NCBI RefSeq assembly: GCF_000585995.1
Contig: NZ_CP007410.1
Location: 496,001 to 560,000 of the forward strand
From: Pseudomonas brassicacearum
GTDB lineage: Bacteria; Pseudomonadota; Gammaproteobacteria; Pseudomonadales; Pseudomonadaceae
Reading direction: 5' to 3'
Length of the DNA: 64,000 nt
Position 1 is the first letter of the stretch. Every line of letters begins with the position of its first letter. The translations under genes were made by a program, and so were the position numbers. This document shows positions 48,769 to 56,229 of this stretch, piece by piece. The notes under the pieces are model-generated. The model searched no databases and had not been told where the DNA came from. It worked only from the letters and a program-made list of their open reading frames with translations.

Positions 48769-49228
48769 ATTTTTATCCTCATGTTTACCACGTATCGCGT
48801 GGCATCAGCTGGCGGCAAGATTAGCTGCGAGCTGATCGGGGTGCAACCGGGTGCAACCCTTTTTTTGTCGAAATAATGAGCAGCTCATCAGGAAATAAAA
48901 TGCGCTGGTGCAATCGTGCATCGCCTTAGTGCTTTGGCTTCTAGCTAAACTGTGCGACTGCACTAAAAGGGAGCAAAAAACACAGTTTTTGCGATAAAAC
49001 CGATCAGGTGCAACTGATTCGACCGAAACTGGTTGCACCTTATTTCATTTCTTGAATAGCATTCGCGCCAAGGTGCAACCGGTTCGAAACCGAGGGGCAT
49101 CGGCTGATGGCTTTCCTGGGGAAACATCAGTCATAAATTCGCGGGACTGCCAATCGTCGCTACAACATCTATGTTGTCGGCGCTTTCAACTGCCACCGCT
49201 ACATAAAAACAAAGCCAGGGCGTAACTC
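48769..49228. promoter_or_regulatory. putA-putP divergent control region with PutA-type operator motifs
   Basis: A 460-bp gap. Five copies of GTTGCA or its complement TGCAAC are visible: 48842-48847, 48852-48857, 49009-49014, 49032-49037 (reverse) and 49074-49079. GTTGCA is the known core of E. coli PutA operators. Three are in extended GGTGCAACC form. The pair at 49009/49032 is an inverted pair (caggtgcaactg ... ggttgcacct). An AT-rich block lies at 48961-49000. The regulator would be PutA itself. Confidence 0.75.
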
Positions 49229-50713
49229 ATGAGTGTTAGCAATCCCACCTTGATCACCTTCGTGATCTATATCGCAGCCATGGTCCTGATCGGGCTGATG
49301 GCTTATCGCTCCACCAATAACCTTTCCGATTACATCCTGGGCGGTCGTAGCCTGGGCAGTGTCGTGACCGCACTGTCTGCCGGTGCCTCCGACATGAGCG
49401 GTTGGTTGTTGATGGGTTTGCCGGGTGCCATCTACATGTCCGGCCTGTCGGAAAGCTGGATCGCCATCGGCCTGATCGTCGGTGCCTACCTGAACTGGCT
49501 GTTCGTGGCCGGTCGCCTGCGGGTGCAGACCGAGCACAACGGCGACGCACTGACGCTGCCGGATTACTTCTCCAGCCGTTTCGAAGATAAGAGCGGCGTG
49601 CTGCGGATCATCTCTGCGGTGGTAATCCTGGTGTTCTTCACCATCTACTGTGCATCCGGCATCGTGGCCGGTGCCCGACTGTTCGAAAGCACCTTCGGCA
49701 TGTCCTACGAGACGGCGCTGTGGGCCGGTGCCGCGGCGACCATTGCCTACACCTTCGTCGGTGGTTTCCTGGCCGTGAGCTGGACCGACACCGTACAGGC
49801 GACCCTGATGATCTTCGCGTTGATTCTCACGCCGATCATCGTGCTGCTGGCCACTGGCGGCGTGGACACCACGTTCCTGGCCATCGAAGCGAAAGACCCT
49901 ACTTCGTTCGATATGCTGAAGAACACCACCTTCATCGGCGTCATCTCGCTGATGGGTTGGGGCCTGGGCTATTTCGGCCAACCGCATATCCTGGCGCGCT
50001 TCATGGCGGCCGATTCGGTCAAGTCCATCGCCAACGCCCGTCGCATCTCCATGACCTGGATGATCCTGTGCCTGGGCGGCACCGTTGCCGTTGGCTTCTT
50101 CGGTATCGCTTACTTCTCGGCGCACCCTGACGTGGCCGGTCCTGTGATCGATAACCCTGAGCGCGTGTTCATCGAGCTGGCAAAGCTGCTGTTCAATCCG
50201 TGGATTGCCGGAGTGCTGCTGTCGGCCATCCTGGCGGCGGTGATGAGTACCTTGAGCTGCCAGTTGCTGGTGTGTTCCAGCGCCTTGACCGAAGACTTCT
50301 ACAAAACCTTCCTGCGCAAGAGCGCTTCCCAGCTGGAACTGGTCTGGGTCGGCCGCGCCATGGTGCTGCTGGTGGCGTTGATCGCCATCGCCCTGGCTGC
50401 CAACCCGAATAACCGTGTACTGGGCCTGGTGAGCTACGCCTGGGCCGGTTTCGGTGCCGCCTTCGGTCCAGTTGTCCTGATCTCCGTGATCTGGAAAAAC
50501 ATGACCCGCAACGGCGCATTGGCCGGCATCCTGGTGGGTGCGATCACCGTGATCGTCTGGAAACACTTCGAACTGCTGGGCCTGTACGAAATCATCCCAG
50601 GCTTTATCTTCGCCAGCCTGGCTATCTACTTCGTCAGCAAGATGGGCTCGCCTACCGCCGGTATGCTGCAGCGCTTCGAAGCGGCCGAAAAAGATTTTCG
50701 TCTGAACCAGTAA
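49229..50713 (+). CDS. putP: Sodium/proline symporter PutP
   Basis: A 494-residue SSS-family transporter with 13 predicted helices: SDYILGGRSLGSVVTALSAG, ASDMSGWLLMGLPG, TYTFVGGFLAVSWTD-like AYTFVGGFLAVSWTD, and SALTEDFYKTFLR. It imports proline with Na+ to feed PutA. Strong synteny with putA supports the call. It is followed by a terminator shared with the convergent DUF2165 gene. Confidence 0.95.
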   Translation: MSVSNPTLITFVIYIAAMVLIGLMAYRSTNNLSDYILGGRSLGSVVTALSAGASDMSGWLLMGLPGAIYMSGLSESWIAIGLIVGAYLNWLFVAGRLRVQTEHNGDALTLPDYFSSRFEDKSGVLRIISAVVILVFFTIYCASGIVAGARLFESTFGMSYETALWAGAAATIAYTFVGGFLAVSWTDTVQATLMIFALILTPIIVLLATGGVDTTFLAIEAKDPTSFDMLKNTTFIGVISLMGWGLGYFGQPHILARFMAADSVKSIANARRISMTWMILCLGGTVAVGFFGIAYFSAHPDVAGPVIDNPERVFIELAKLLFNPWIAGVLLSAILAAVMSTLSCQLLVCSSALTEDFYKTFLRKSASQLELVWVGRAMVLLVALIAIALAANPNNRVLGLVSYAWAGFGAAFGPVVLISVIWKNMTRNGALAGILVGAITVIVWKHFELLGLYEIIPGFIFASLAIYFVSKMGSPTAGMLQRFEAAEKDFRLNQ

Positions 50714-50761
50714 GGCTTTCAGCGAGGCTTGGATGGCTCGCTTGAAGGTTTGACTGAAAAG

Positions 50762-50797
50762 AACGGCCCGTCTCCCATGGAGGCGGGCCGTTTTTTA
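50762..50797. terminator. Rho-independent terminator, putP / DUF2165 (bidirectional)
   Basis: Stem aacggcccg / cgggccgtt with a 14-16-nt loop, followed by a T run on the plus strand (gttttttatg), 48 bp after putP. It is short on the minus side; on that side the A-rich left arm supplies fewer U residues. Confidence 0.8.
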
Positions 50798-50801
50798 TGG
50801 G

Positions 50802-51296
50802 TCAGTCCTGGGTAACGTCGGGTTGGTTGAGGAAGATCAGCACACCCAGGATCGCCATGTAGAACCTGAACGCGGCATCCTGGCCGTTCCAGATTTCTGA
50901 CTGCCACATCAGAAACCATTCGCCGCCGACGACCATGAAGCCGAAAAACCAGACGAAGAAACCCACCGTCAAACCGGCGATGGCCCATCCCTTGGCGCGT
51001 GCGAATACTACACCCTCGGCCTTGCGTGCCTGCCACAGCTTCAGCGCGCCGTAGCCCAGCAGCGCTGCCGTGATCGCTTCACCGAGGATGATCAGCCAAT
51101 AGGCACCGTGCCACATCCAGGGTTGATCGATGGCGCGATAGCGGGCGGCATTGTCGGGGAAGGTGGTATCCATACTCAGCACGTGCTGGACGAAATTGAA
51201 GTTGGAGCTGTAGTCCGTGATGTTGTTGAACACGGTCAGGAAGGCGAATGCGGCGAGTGCCAGGGTCATTGCAATCTTTGCGTAGCGAATGGTCAT
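50802..51296 (-). CDS. DUF2165 membrane protein
   Basis: A 164-residue membrane protein with four helices (IAMTLALAAFAFLTVF, WLIILGEAITAALLG, GWAIAGLTVGFFVWFFGFMVV, FYMAILGVLIFL) and the family-typical GGEWFLMWQSEIWNGQ. DUF2165 proteins have no known activity. It converges with putP. The gap to vgrG (51297-51564) contains only promoter sequence that I can support. Confidence 0.85.
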   Translation of the reverse strand: MTIRYAKIAMTLALAAFAFLTVFNNITDYSSNFNFVQHVLSMDTTFPDNAARYRAIDQPWMWHGAYWLIILGEAITAALLGYGALKLWQARKAEGVVFARAKGWAIAGLTVGFFVWFFGFMVVGGEWFLMWQSEIWNGQDAAFRFYMAILGVLIFLNQPDVTQD

Positions 51297-51564
51297 GCGT
51301 GCGTCCTTTGCTTTTTATAACAGGTAAAAAACGTTATCACGCCAACTTGCAGCCCGAGTCCTGTTGCGTTGTAAGAAGTGGCTGATTCATTCGTGCGACG
51401 GTTTCTGTAGGTCACGATGCAAGGAATGTCTGTCGGAAAGTGCCATACGTTTTGCAGCTTTTAGCTCTGTTTGCGTAAGGCAAATCTGTTTTTTCTGAGC
51501 GTCGATCAACTTTCCGTATGGCTGATGCAGAATCGCCCGCCTTTCATTCCGCAGAGGACATCGG

Positions 51565-53622
51565 ATGTTCGCGCCTGCCAACCAACCGCGTTTCACGCTG
51601 ACGCTCGACAGCGGGCCGAACGGGCTCGAGGTGCTTGAGTTCAAGGGCCAGGAAGCCATCAGCCAGCCCTATCGCTTTGACTTGGAGCTGGTCAGCGAAC
51701 GCCCCGACCTGGCATTGGAGGAGCTCCTGCATTGTCAGGCCTATCTGGGGTTCGATGCGTCGGGCCGTGGCATACATGGCCAGGTCTACAGCGTGGCCCA
51801 GGGTGATTCGGGCAAGCGCCTGACCCGTTACCAGATCAGCCTGGTGCCACGCCTGGCTTACCTGCGTCATCGCATCAACCAGCGGATTTTCCAGCATCTG
51901 AGCGTGCCTTCGATCATCACCAGGGTCTTGAAGGACCATGGCATCCAGAGCGACGCGTTCCAGTTCAGCCTCGGCGGGCAATACCCCGAGCGTGAATACT
52001 GCGTGCAGTACGGTGAGAGCGATCTGGCCTTCATCGAGCGGCTTTGCGCCGAGGTCGGCATCCATTACCACTTCAGGCACAGCCCTGACGGTCACCTGTT
52101 GGTGTTTGGTGACGACCAAACGGTGTTTCCCCGTTTACCTCAGTCAACGATATACCTACCGGGCAGCGGCATGGTCGCCGATGAGCCGGCGATCAAGCGC
52201 TTGGCGGTGCGGCTCCAGGCCCGGACCAACGCGGTGACGTTGCGCGACTACGATTTCCGCAAACCCAGCCTGCTGTTGCAAACCAGCCTCGATAATCAGC
52301 AGCAACCGGTGCTGGAGGACTATCGCTTCCCCGGCCAGTTTTCCGATCGTGAACAGGGTCGCTACCTGAGCCAGCGCGCCCTCGAGCGCCATGGTGCCGA
52401 TTACCGGCTGGCGGAGGGGCGCAGTGATCAAGCAGCCCTCGTCAGTGGGCATTTCATGCAAATCCATGGACATCCTCGAGCGCAGTGGAATGACCTGTGG
52501 CTGCTCACGGAGGTCAGCCACCATGGCCGCCAGCCGCAAGTGCTGGAAGAAACGGCCGGCGACAATCCGGATGAGTTCCAGGGGTACAGCAATACTTTTC
52601 TGGCCACCCCGTGGGACGTTTTCTTCCGTCCTCCCCTGCGTCACGAAAAGCCGCCGGCCCACGGTTATCAGCCGGCGGTGGTGACCGGGCCCGTCGACAG
52701 CGAGATCCATTGCGACGAATTCGGACGGGTCAAGGTGCAACTGATCTGGGATCGCGACGGCCAACGAAACGAGCATTCCAGTTGCTGGCTGCGGGTGGCC
52801 TCCGGTTGGGCTCACGACCGTTACGGCGGTGTGATGATTCCTCGGGTCGGCATGGAAGTACTGGTGGGTTTCATCGATGGCGACGTGGACAAGCCTCTGG
52901 TGGTGGGTTGCCTGCCGAACGGCGCCAACCCGGTGCCGCTGGATCTGCCGGCGGACAAGACCCGCAGCATATTGCGCAGTCAGAGCAGCCCCGGCGGAGG
53001 GGGTTACAACGAGTTGCGCATCGAGGATCGCAAGGGCGCCGAGGAGATCTATCTGCGCGCGCAGCGCAACTGGACCCAGCACGTGCTGCACGACCAGCGG
53101 TTGCAGGTCGATCATGAACGCAGCGTCGTCGTCACCGGCACGGCGCGGCACGAGCTCAAGGCTGATGAACAGCGCCTCACCCACGGGCGGCGCCAGGCCG
53201 AAGTCAGGCAGGACGACCACTTGGTGGTGACCGGCGAGCGGCATATCCGAGTGACCAGCCAGGCCCTCAGCGCAAGCCAGCATTTTCACGTTCGCGCGGG
53301 GCAGCAAGTGGTCCTGGACGGCGGCATCAGTGCGACCATTCAGGCCGGCGGGCATTGGATCAACATTGGTGCGGGAGGGATTTTCAGCAGCGTGCCCATT
53401 GAGGTCGGTGGTGCGCCGATGGCCGCTATGAGCGCGACGCCAATATTGCCCGTCCTGACCGAAAAGCGCGTCGCCGCGATGGCTGCTCCACTTTCTCTCG
53501 CACAAATCCTCAGCCTGCAAGGCCAAGCGCCGTTTTGCGAGGAGTGTGAGCGTTGCAAGCATGGCGTCTGCGCGGTGCCGCCGGCCTTTGGCAAATTTGT
53601 TGATGTCCCGGAGCGTCCATGA
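51565..53622 (+). CDS. vgrG: Type VI secretion tip protein VgrG
   Basis: A 685-residue VgrG. Residues 1 to about 370 are the gp27-like region (FTLTLDSGPNGLEVLEFKGQ, YCVQYGESDLAFIERLCAEV). The gp5-like OB fold follows (CDEFGRVKVQLIWDRDG, MIPRVGMEVLVGFIDGD). A beta-helix/stalk region then ends with ISATIQAGGHWINIGAGGIF, and a C-terminal tail of about 70 residues carries a four-Cys cluster, CEECERCKHGVC. It punctures target cells as the T6SS tip. AGAGGA is 7 nt before the ATG. No other T6SS core gene is nearby, so it is an orphan vgrG island. Confidence 0.92.
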   Translation: MFAPANQPRFTLTLDSGPNGLEVLEFKGQEAISQPYRFDLELVSERPDLALEELLHCQAYLGFDASGRGIHGQVYSVAQGDSGKRLTRYQISLVPRLAYLRHRINQRIFQHLSVPSIITRVLKDHGIQSDAFQFSLGGQYPEREYCVQYGESDLAFIERLCAEVGIHYHFRHSPDGHLLVFGDDQTVFPRLPQSTIYLPGSGMVADEPAIKRLAVRLQARTNAVTLRDYDFRKPSLLLQTSLDNQQQPVLEDYRFPGQFSDREQGRYLSQRALERHGADYRLAEGRSDQAALVSGHFMQIHGHPRAQWNDLWLLTEVSHHGRQPQVLEETAGDNPDEFQGYSNTFLATPWDVFFRPPLRHEKPPAHGYQPAVVTGPVDSEIHCDEFGRVKVQLIWDRDGQRNEHSSCWLRVASGWAHDRYGGVMIPRVGMEVLVGFIDGDVDKPLVVGCLPNGANPVPLDLPADKTRSILRSQSSPGGGGYNELRIEDRKGAEEIYLRAQRNWTQHVLHDQRLQVDHERSVVVTGTARHELKADEQRLTHGRRQAEVRQDDHLVVTGERHIRVTSQALSASQHFHVRAGQQVVLDGGISATIQAGGHWINIGAGGIFSSVPIEVGGAPMAAMSATPILPVLTEKRVAAMAAPLSLAQILSLQGQAPFCEECERCKHGVCAVPPAFGKFVDVPERP

Positions 53623-54350
53623 GCACTGGCCAATCTCCGCACGCCTGGCTGGAGCAACACCCCTTGCAGGCAGGCGAGCAGCTTTTCGTTGTCTTCAGCA
53701 GCGCGTGTGCCGCCGCGCCGTTGACGGCCTGGAGGCGCTCGATGACGTTGGCGCCTAGCCCGATTTGGGCCGATACGCCTTACGCCGAGTGGGAATCGGT
53801 CATGCCCTATGTCGGCGCAGTCGCCATAGACAGTGAGTTCCTTGACTGGGTGGCGGCCACCGACTCGCTCGATTGGGGTTGGCTGGCGGTGTCTTCTGTT
53901 GGCCAGGAAACCCTTGCCGAGCATCTGCGTGGGCTTACACAGGTTCTGTTGCCCGGAGGCAAGTCGGTATTTTTCCGCTTTTGGGATGGGCGGTTCGTGT
54001 GGCCCATCCTGCAGTCCGGCGAGGTGGATGCGGGGCAGTTGCTGCCCGTTGTCAGTCGTTGTCTGATTAACGGCCAATCGCTTGAAATCGTGGGAAACGT
54101 CCAGCGATCGGTTCGGGCTTTTCCCTGGTGGGAGGTTCCTCCTCCATTGCTGGATGAATTGGCCGAAACATCGACGGATTGTCTGCTGAACAACCTGTTC
54201 AAGTGGCTGAGCGAGGAGCATCCGCACCTGTTCGAGCAGGCCGACGAGAGCATTTTGCGCTGCAAGATCGCGCACTTCCTTGAAATGCCTGGGTCGGCTC
54301 GTGCGTCAAAAGCGCAATTGCAGGCGTACTTGAGGCAAGAGCTGGGCTGA
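53619..54350 (+). CDS. DUF4123 T6SS effector chaperone
   Basis: A 243-residue DUF4123-type protein (HAWLEQHPLQAGEQLFVVFSS, PYVGAVAIDSEFLDWVA, FFRFWDGRFVWPIL). Such chaperones load a specific effector onto the VgrG encoded next to them. Here it overlaps vgrG by 4 bp, but the next gene is rlmJ, so the cognate effector is not encoded in its usual position. Confidence 0.85.
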   Translation: MSTGQSPHAWLEQHPLQAGEQLFVVFSSACAAAPLTAWRRSMTLAPSPIWADTPYAEWESVMPYVGAVAIDSEFLDWVAATDSLDWGWLAVSSVGQETLAEHLRGLTQVLLPGGKSVFFRFWDGRFVWPILQSGEVDAGQLLPVVSRCLINGQSLEIVGNVQRSVRAFPWWEVPPPLLDELAETSTDCLLNNLFKWLSEEHPHLFEQADESILRCKIAHFLEMPGSARASKAQLQAYLRQELG

Positions 54351-54446
54351 TGTCAGCGGACCTTCACGCGGCGCGTCCGCTCGGCTGCGAACCCCTGACG
54401 TTCGACGCGCTTCAAGGTAAACTCGTCGCCCTTCGCAGGAGCCGCC

Positions 54447-55283
54447 ATGAATTATCGTCACGCCTTCCACGCCGGCAATCACGCCGACGTGTTCAAACAC
54501 CTGACCTTGACCCGCCTCATCGCGCTGATGTCGCGCAAGGAACAGCCCTTCGCCTACCTCGATACCCATGCGGGCATCGGGCTGTACGACTTGCAGGGCG
54601 ACCAGGCCAATCGTACCGGTGAATACCTGGAAGGCATTGCGCGGTTGTGGGGCCAGGATGATCTGCCGCCGCTGACCGCCGATTACATGAAGGTGCTGCA
54701 CGAGATGAACCCGGATGGGCAACTGCGCTACTACCCGGGTTCACCGGAGCTGGCGCGGCGTCTGACCCGGCCGCAGGATCGGGTGTTGCTCAACGAAAAA
54801 CACCCCGAAGACGGCGTGCTGCTCAAGGACAACATGAAAGGCGACCGTCGCGTGACCGTGCACCTGGGTGAAGGCTGGCACGTGCCCCGGGCGCTGCTGC
54901 CAGTGGCCGAGAAACGTGGCTTGATGCTGATCGATCCGCCGTTCGAACAGCTCGATGAGATGCAGCGTTGCGCTGCCTCCCTCAAGGACGCCATTGGCCG
55001 GATGCGCCAGACGGTGGCCGCGATCTGGTACCCGGTGAAGGACCAGCGGATGCTGCGCCGGTTCTACCAGGACCTGGCCGGCACGGGGGCGCCGAAATTG
55101 TTGCGGGTGGAACTGCTGGTGCATCCGCTGGCCACGCCCAACAGCCTGAACGGCTCCGGCCTGGCGATTGCCAATCCGCCGTGGGGGCTGGAAGAGGAAC
55201 TGCGTGAGTTGCTGCCCTGGCTGTCGAAAAAACTGGGGCAGACCCAGGGTGGCTGGCAGATGGACTGGTTGATCGCTGAGTGA
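54447..55283 (+). CDS. rlmJ: 23S rRNA (adenine(2030)-N6)-methyltransferase RlmJ
   Basis: A 278-residue methyltransferase that makes m6A2030 in 23S rRNA. MNYRHAFHAGNHADVFKH at the N-terminus is the RlmJ signature, and the catalytic motif is DPPFEQ. GGAG is upstream, so the ATG at 54447 is secure. It is 96 bp after the chaperone gene. Confidence 0.93.
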   Translation: MNYRHAFHAGNHADVFKHLTLTRLIALMSRKEQPFAYLDTHAGIGLYDLQGDQANRTGEYLEGIARLWGQDDLPPLTADYMKVLHEMNPDGQLRYYPGSPELARRLTRPQDRVLLNEKHPEDGVLLKDNMKGDRRVTVHLGEGWHVPRALLPVAEKRGLMLIDPPFEQLDEMQRCAASLKDAIGRMRQTVAAIWYPVKDQRMLRRFYQDLAGTGAPKLLRVELLVHPLATPNSLNGSGLAIANPPWGLEEELRELLPWLSKKLGQTQGGWQMDWLIAE

Positions 55284-55310
55284 TGTTTTGCTGGCGTCCG
55301 CAAGGGCGCT

Positions 55311-55400
55311 ATCGCGAGCAAGCTCGCTCCCACATTGGTCTTGGGGGGCAACAACATTTGTGTATGCCACCGGACCTGTGGGAGCGAGCTTGCTCGCGAT
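55311..55400. repeat. REP pair, GAGCGAGC variant
   Basis: Inverted copies atcgcgagcaagctcgctcccac (55311-55333) and gtgggagcgagcttgctcgcgat (55378-55400) around a 44-bp spacer. It lies between convergent rlmJ and msrA. Confidence 0.88.
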
Positions 55401-55460
55401 GACGGCGGCACATTCAACATCACCGCCCCAGGCACACCGCTATCGCGAACAGGTTTTTAG

Positions 55461-56108
55461 TCAGATCGGGCACGTCACGCCGGTTCCGCCAATCCCGCAA
55501 TAGCCTTCCGGGTTCTTCGCCAGGTATTGTTGGTGATAGGCTTCGGCGAAGTAGAACGTCGGTGCTTCTTCGATTTCGGTGGTGATGGCGCCTTTGCCGG
55601 CCTTGGTCAACTCAGCCTGGAAGACTTGCTCGCTGTGTTTGGCCGCCGCCAGTTGGGCCGGGTTGGTGGCATAGATCACCGAACGGTACTGGGTGCCGAT
55701 GTCGTTCCCCTGGCGCATGCCCTGGGTCGGGTTATGCAGTTCCCAGAACATCTTCAGAAGCTGTTCGTAGCTGACTTTCGCGGGCTCGTAGACCACCAGC
55801 ACCACTTCGCTGTGGCCGGTAAGGCCCGAGCAGACTTCTTCGTACGTCGGGTTCGGCGTGAAACCACCGGCGTAACCCACCGCTGTACTGACCACGCCTT
55901 CGCGCTGCCAGAACTTGCGTTCCGCGCCCCAGAAGCAGCCGAGGCCGAAGATCGCGAAATCCACGTCCATGGCAAACGGGCCCAGCAGCGGCGCGTCGAG
56001 GACGAAGTGTTTGTCCGGCACGGTCATCGGGGATTCGCGGCCAGGCAGAGCTTGTTCTTGAGTAGGGAGCACGTTTTTGTTCACCAGAATTTCCGAGCGC
56101 AAGACCAT
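55461..56108 (-). CDS. msrA: Peptide methionine sulfoxide reductase MsrA
   Basis: A 215-residue MsrA that repairs S-methionine sulfoxide in proteins. The catalytic Cys is in [24 protein letters not shown] and GTQYRSVIY follow, and C-terminal Cys residues (GYCGIGG, GVTCPI) serve for resolving. Two ATG codons occur; 56108 lies 6 nt from AGGA and gives the usual length. The order msrA-dipA-aceF-aceE matches other pseudomonads. Confidence 0.94.
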   Translation of the reverse strand: MVLRSEILVNKNVLPTQEQALPGRESPMTVPDKHFVLDAPLLGPFAMDVDFAIFGLGCFWGAERKFWQREGVVSTAVGYAGGFTPNPTYEEVCSGLTGHSEVVLVVYEPAKVSYEQLLKMFWELHNPTQGMRQGNDIGTQYRSVIYATNPAQLAAAKHSEQVFQAELTKAGKGAITTEIEEAPTFYFAEAYHQQYLAKNPEGYCGIGGTGVTCPI

Positions 56109-56229
56109 CATCAGTCCTCTCAGTCAGATTGAGTTGAGCGAATAAGACCGTCAGTGTGCCTTAGAAAAGCAGGTGCAAGCTATAAGTTGCAAGTGGCTGG
56201 CCACCGCTTGGCGCTTGAAGGGGCTGCCG

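Noticed and set aside
46849..48876. A 675-codon open frame on the plus strand opposite putA
   Set aside because: It is a shadow of the putA codon pattern: the putA frame has complete family motifs, while this frame is Gly/Val/Gln-rich with no domain.
51297..51564. A short gene or sigma-54 promoter before vgrG
   Set aside because: No frame with a ribosome site and no convincing GG-N10-GC pattern was found.
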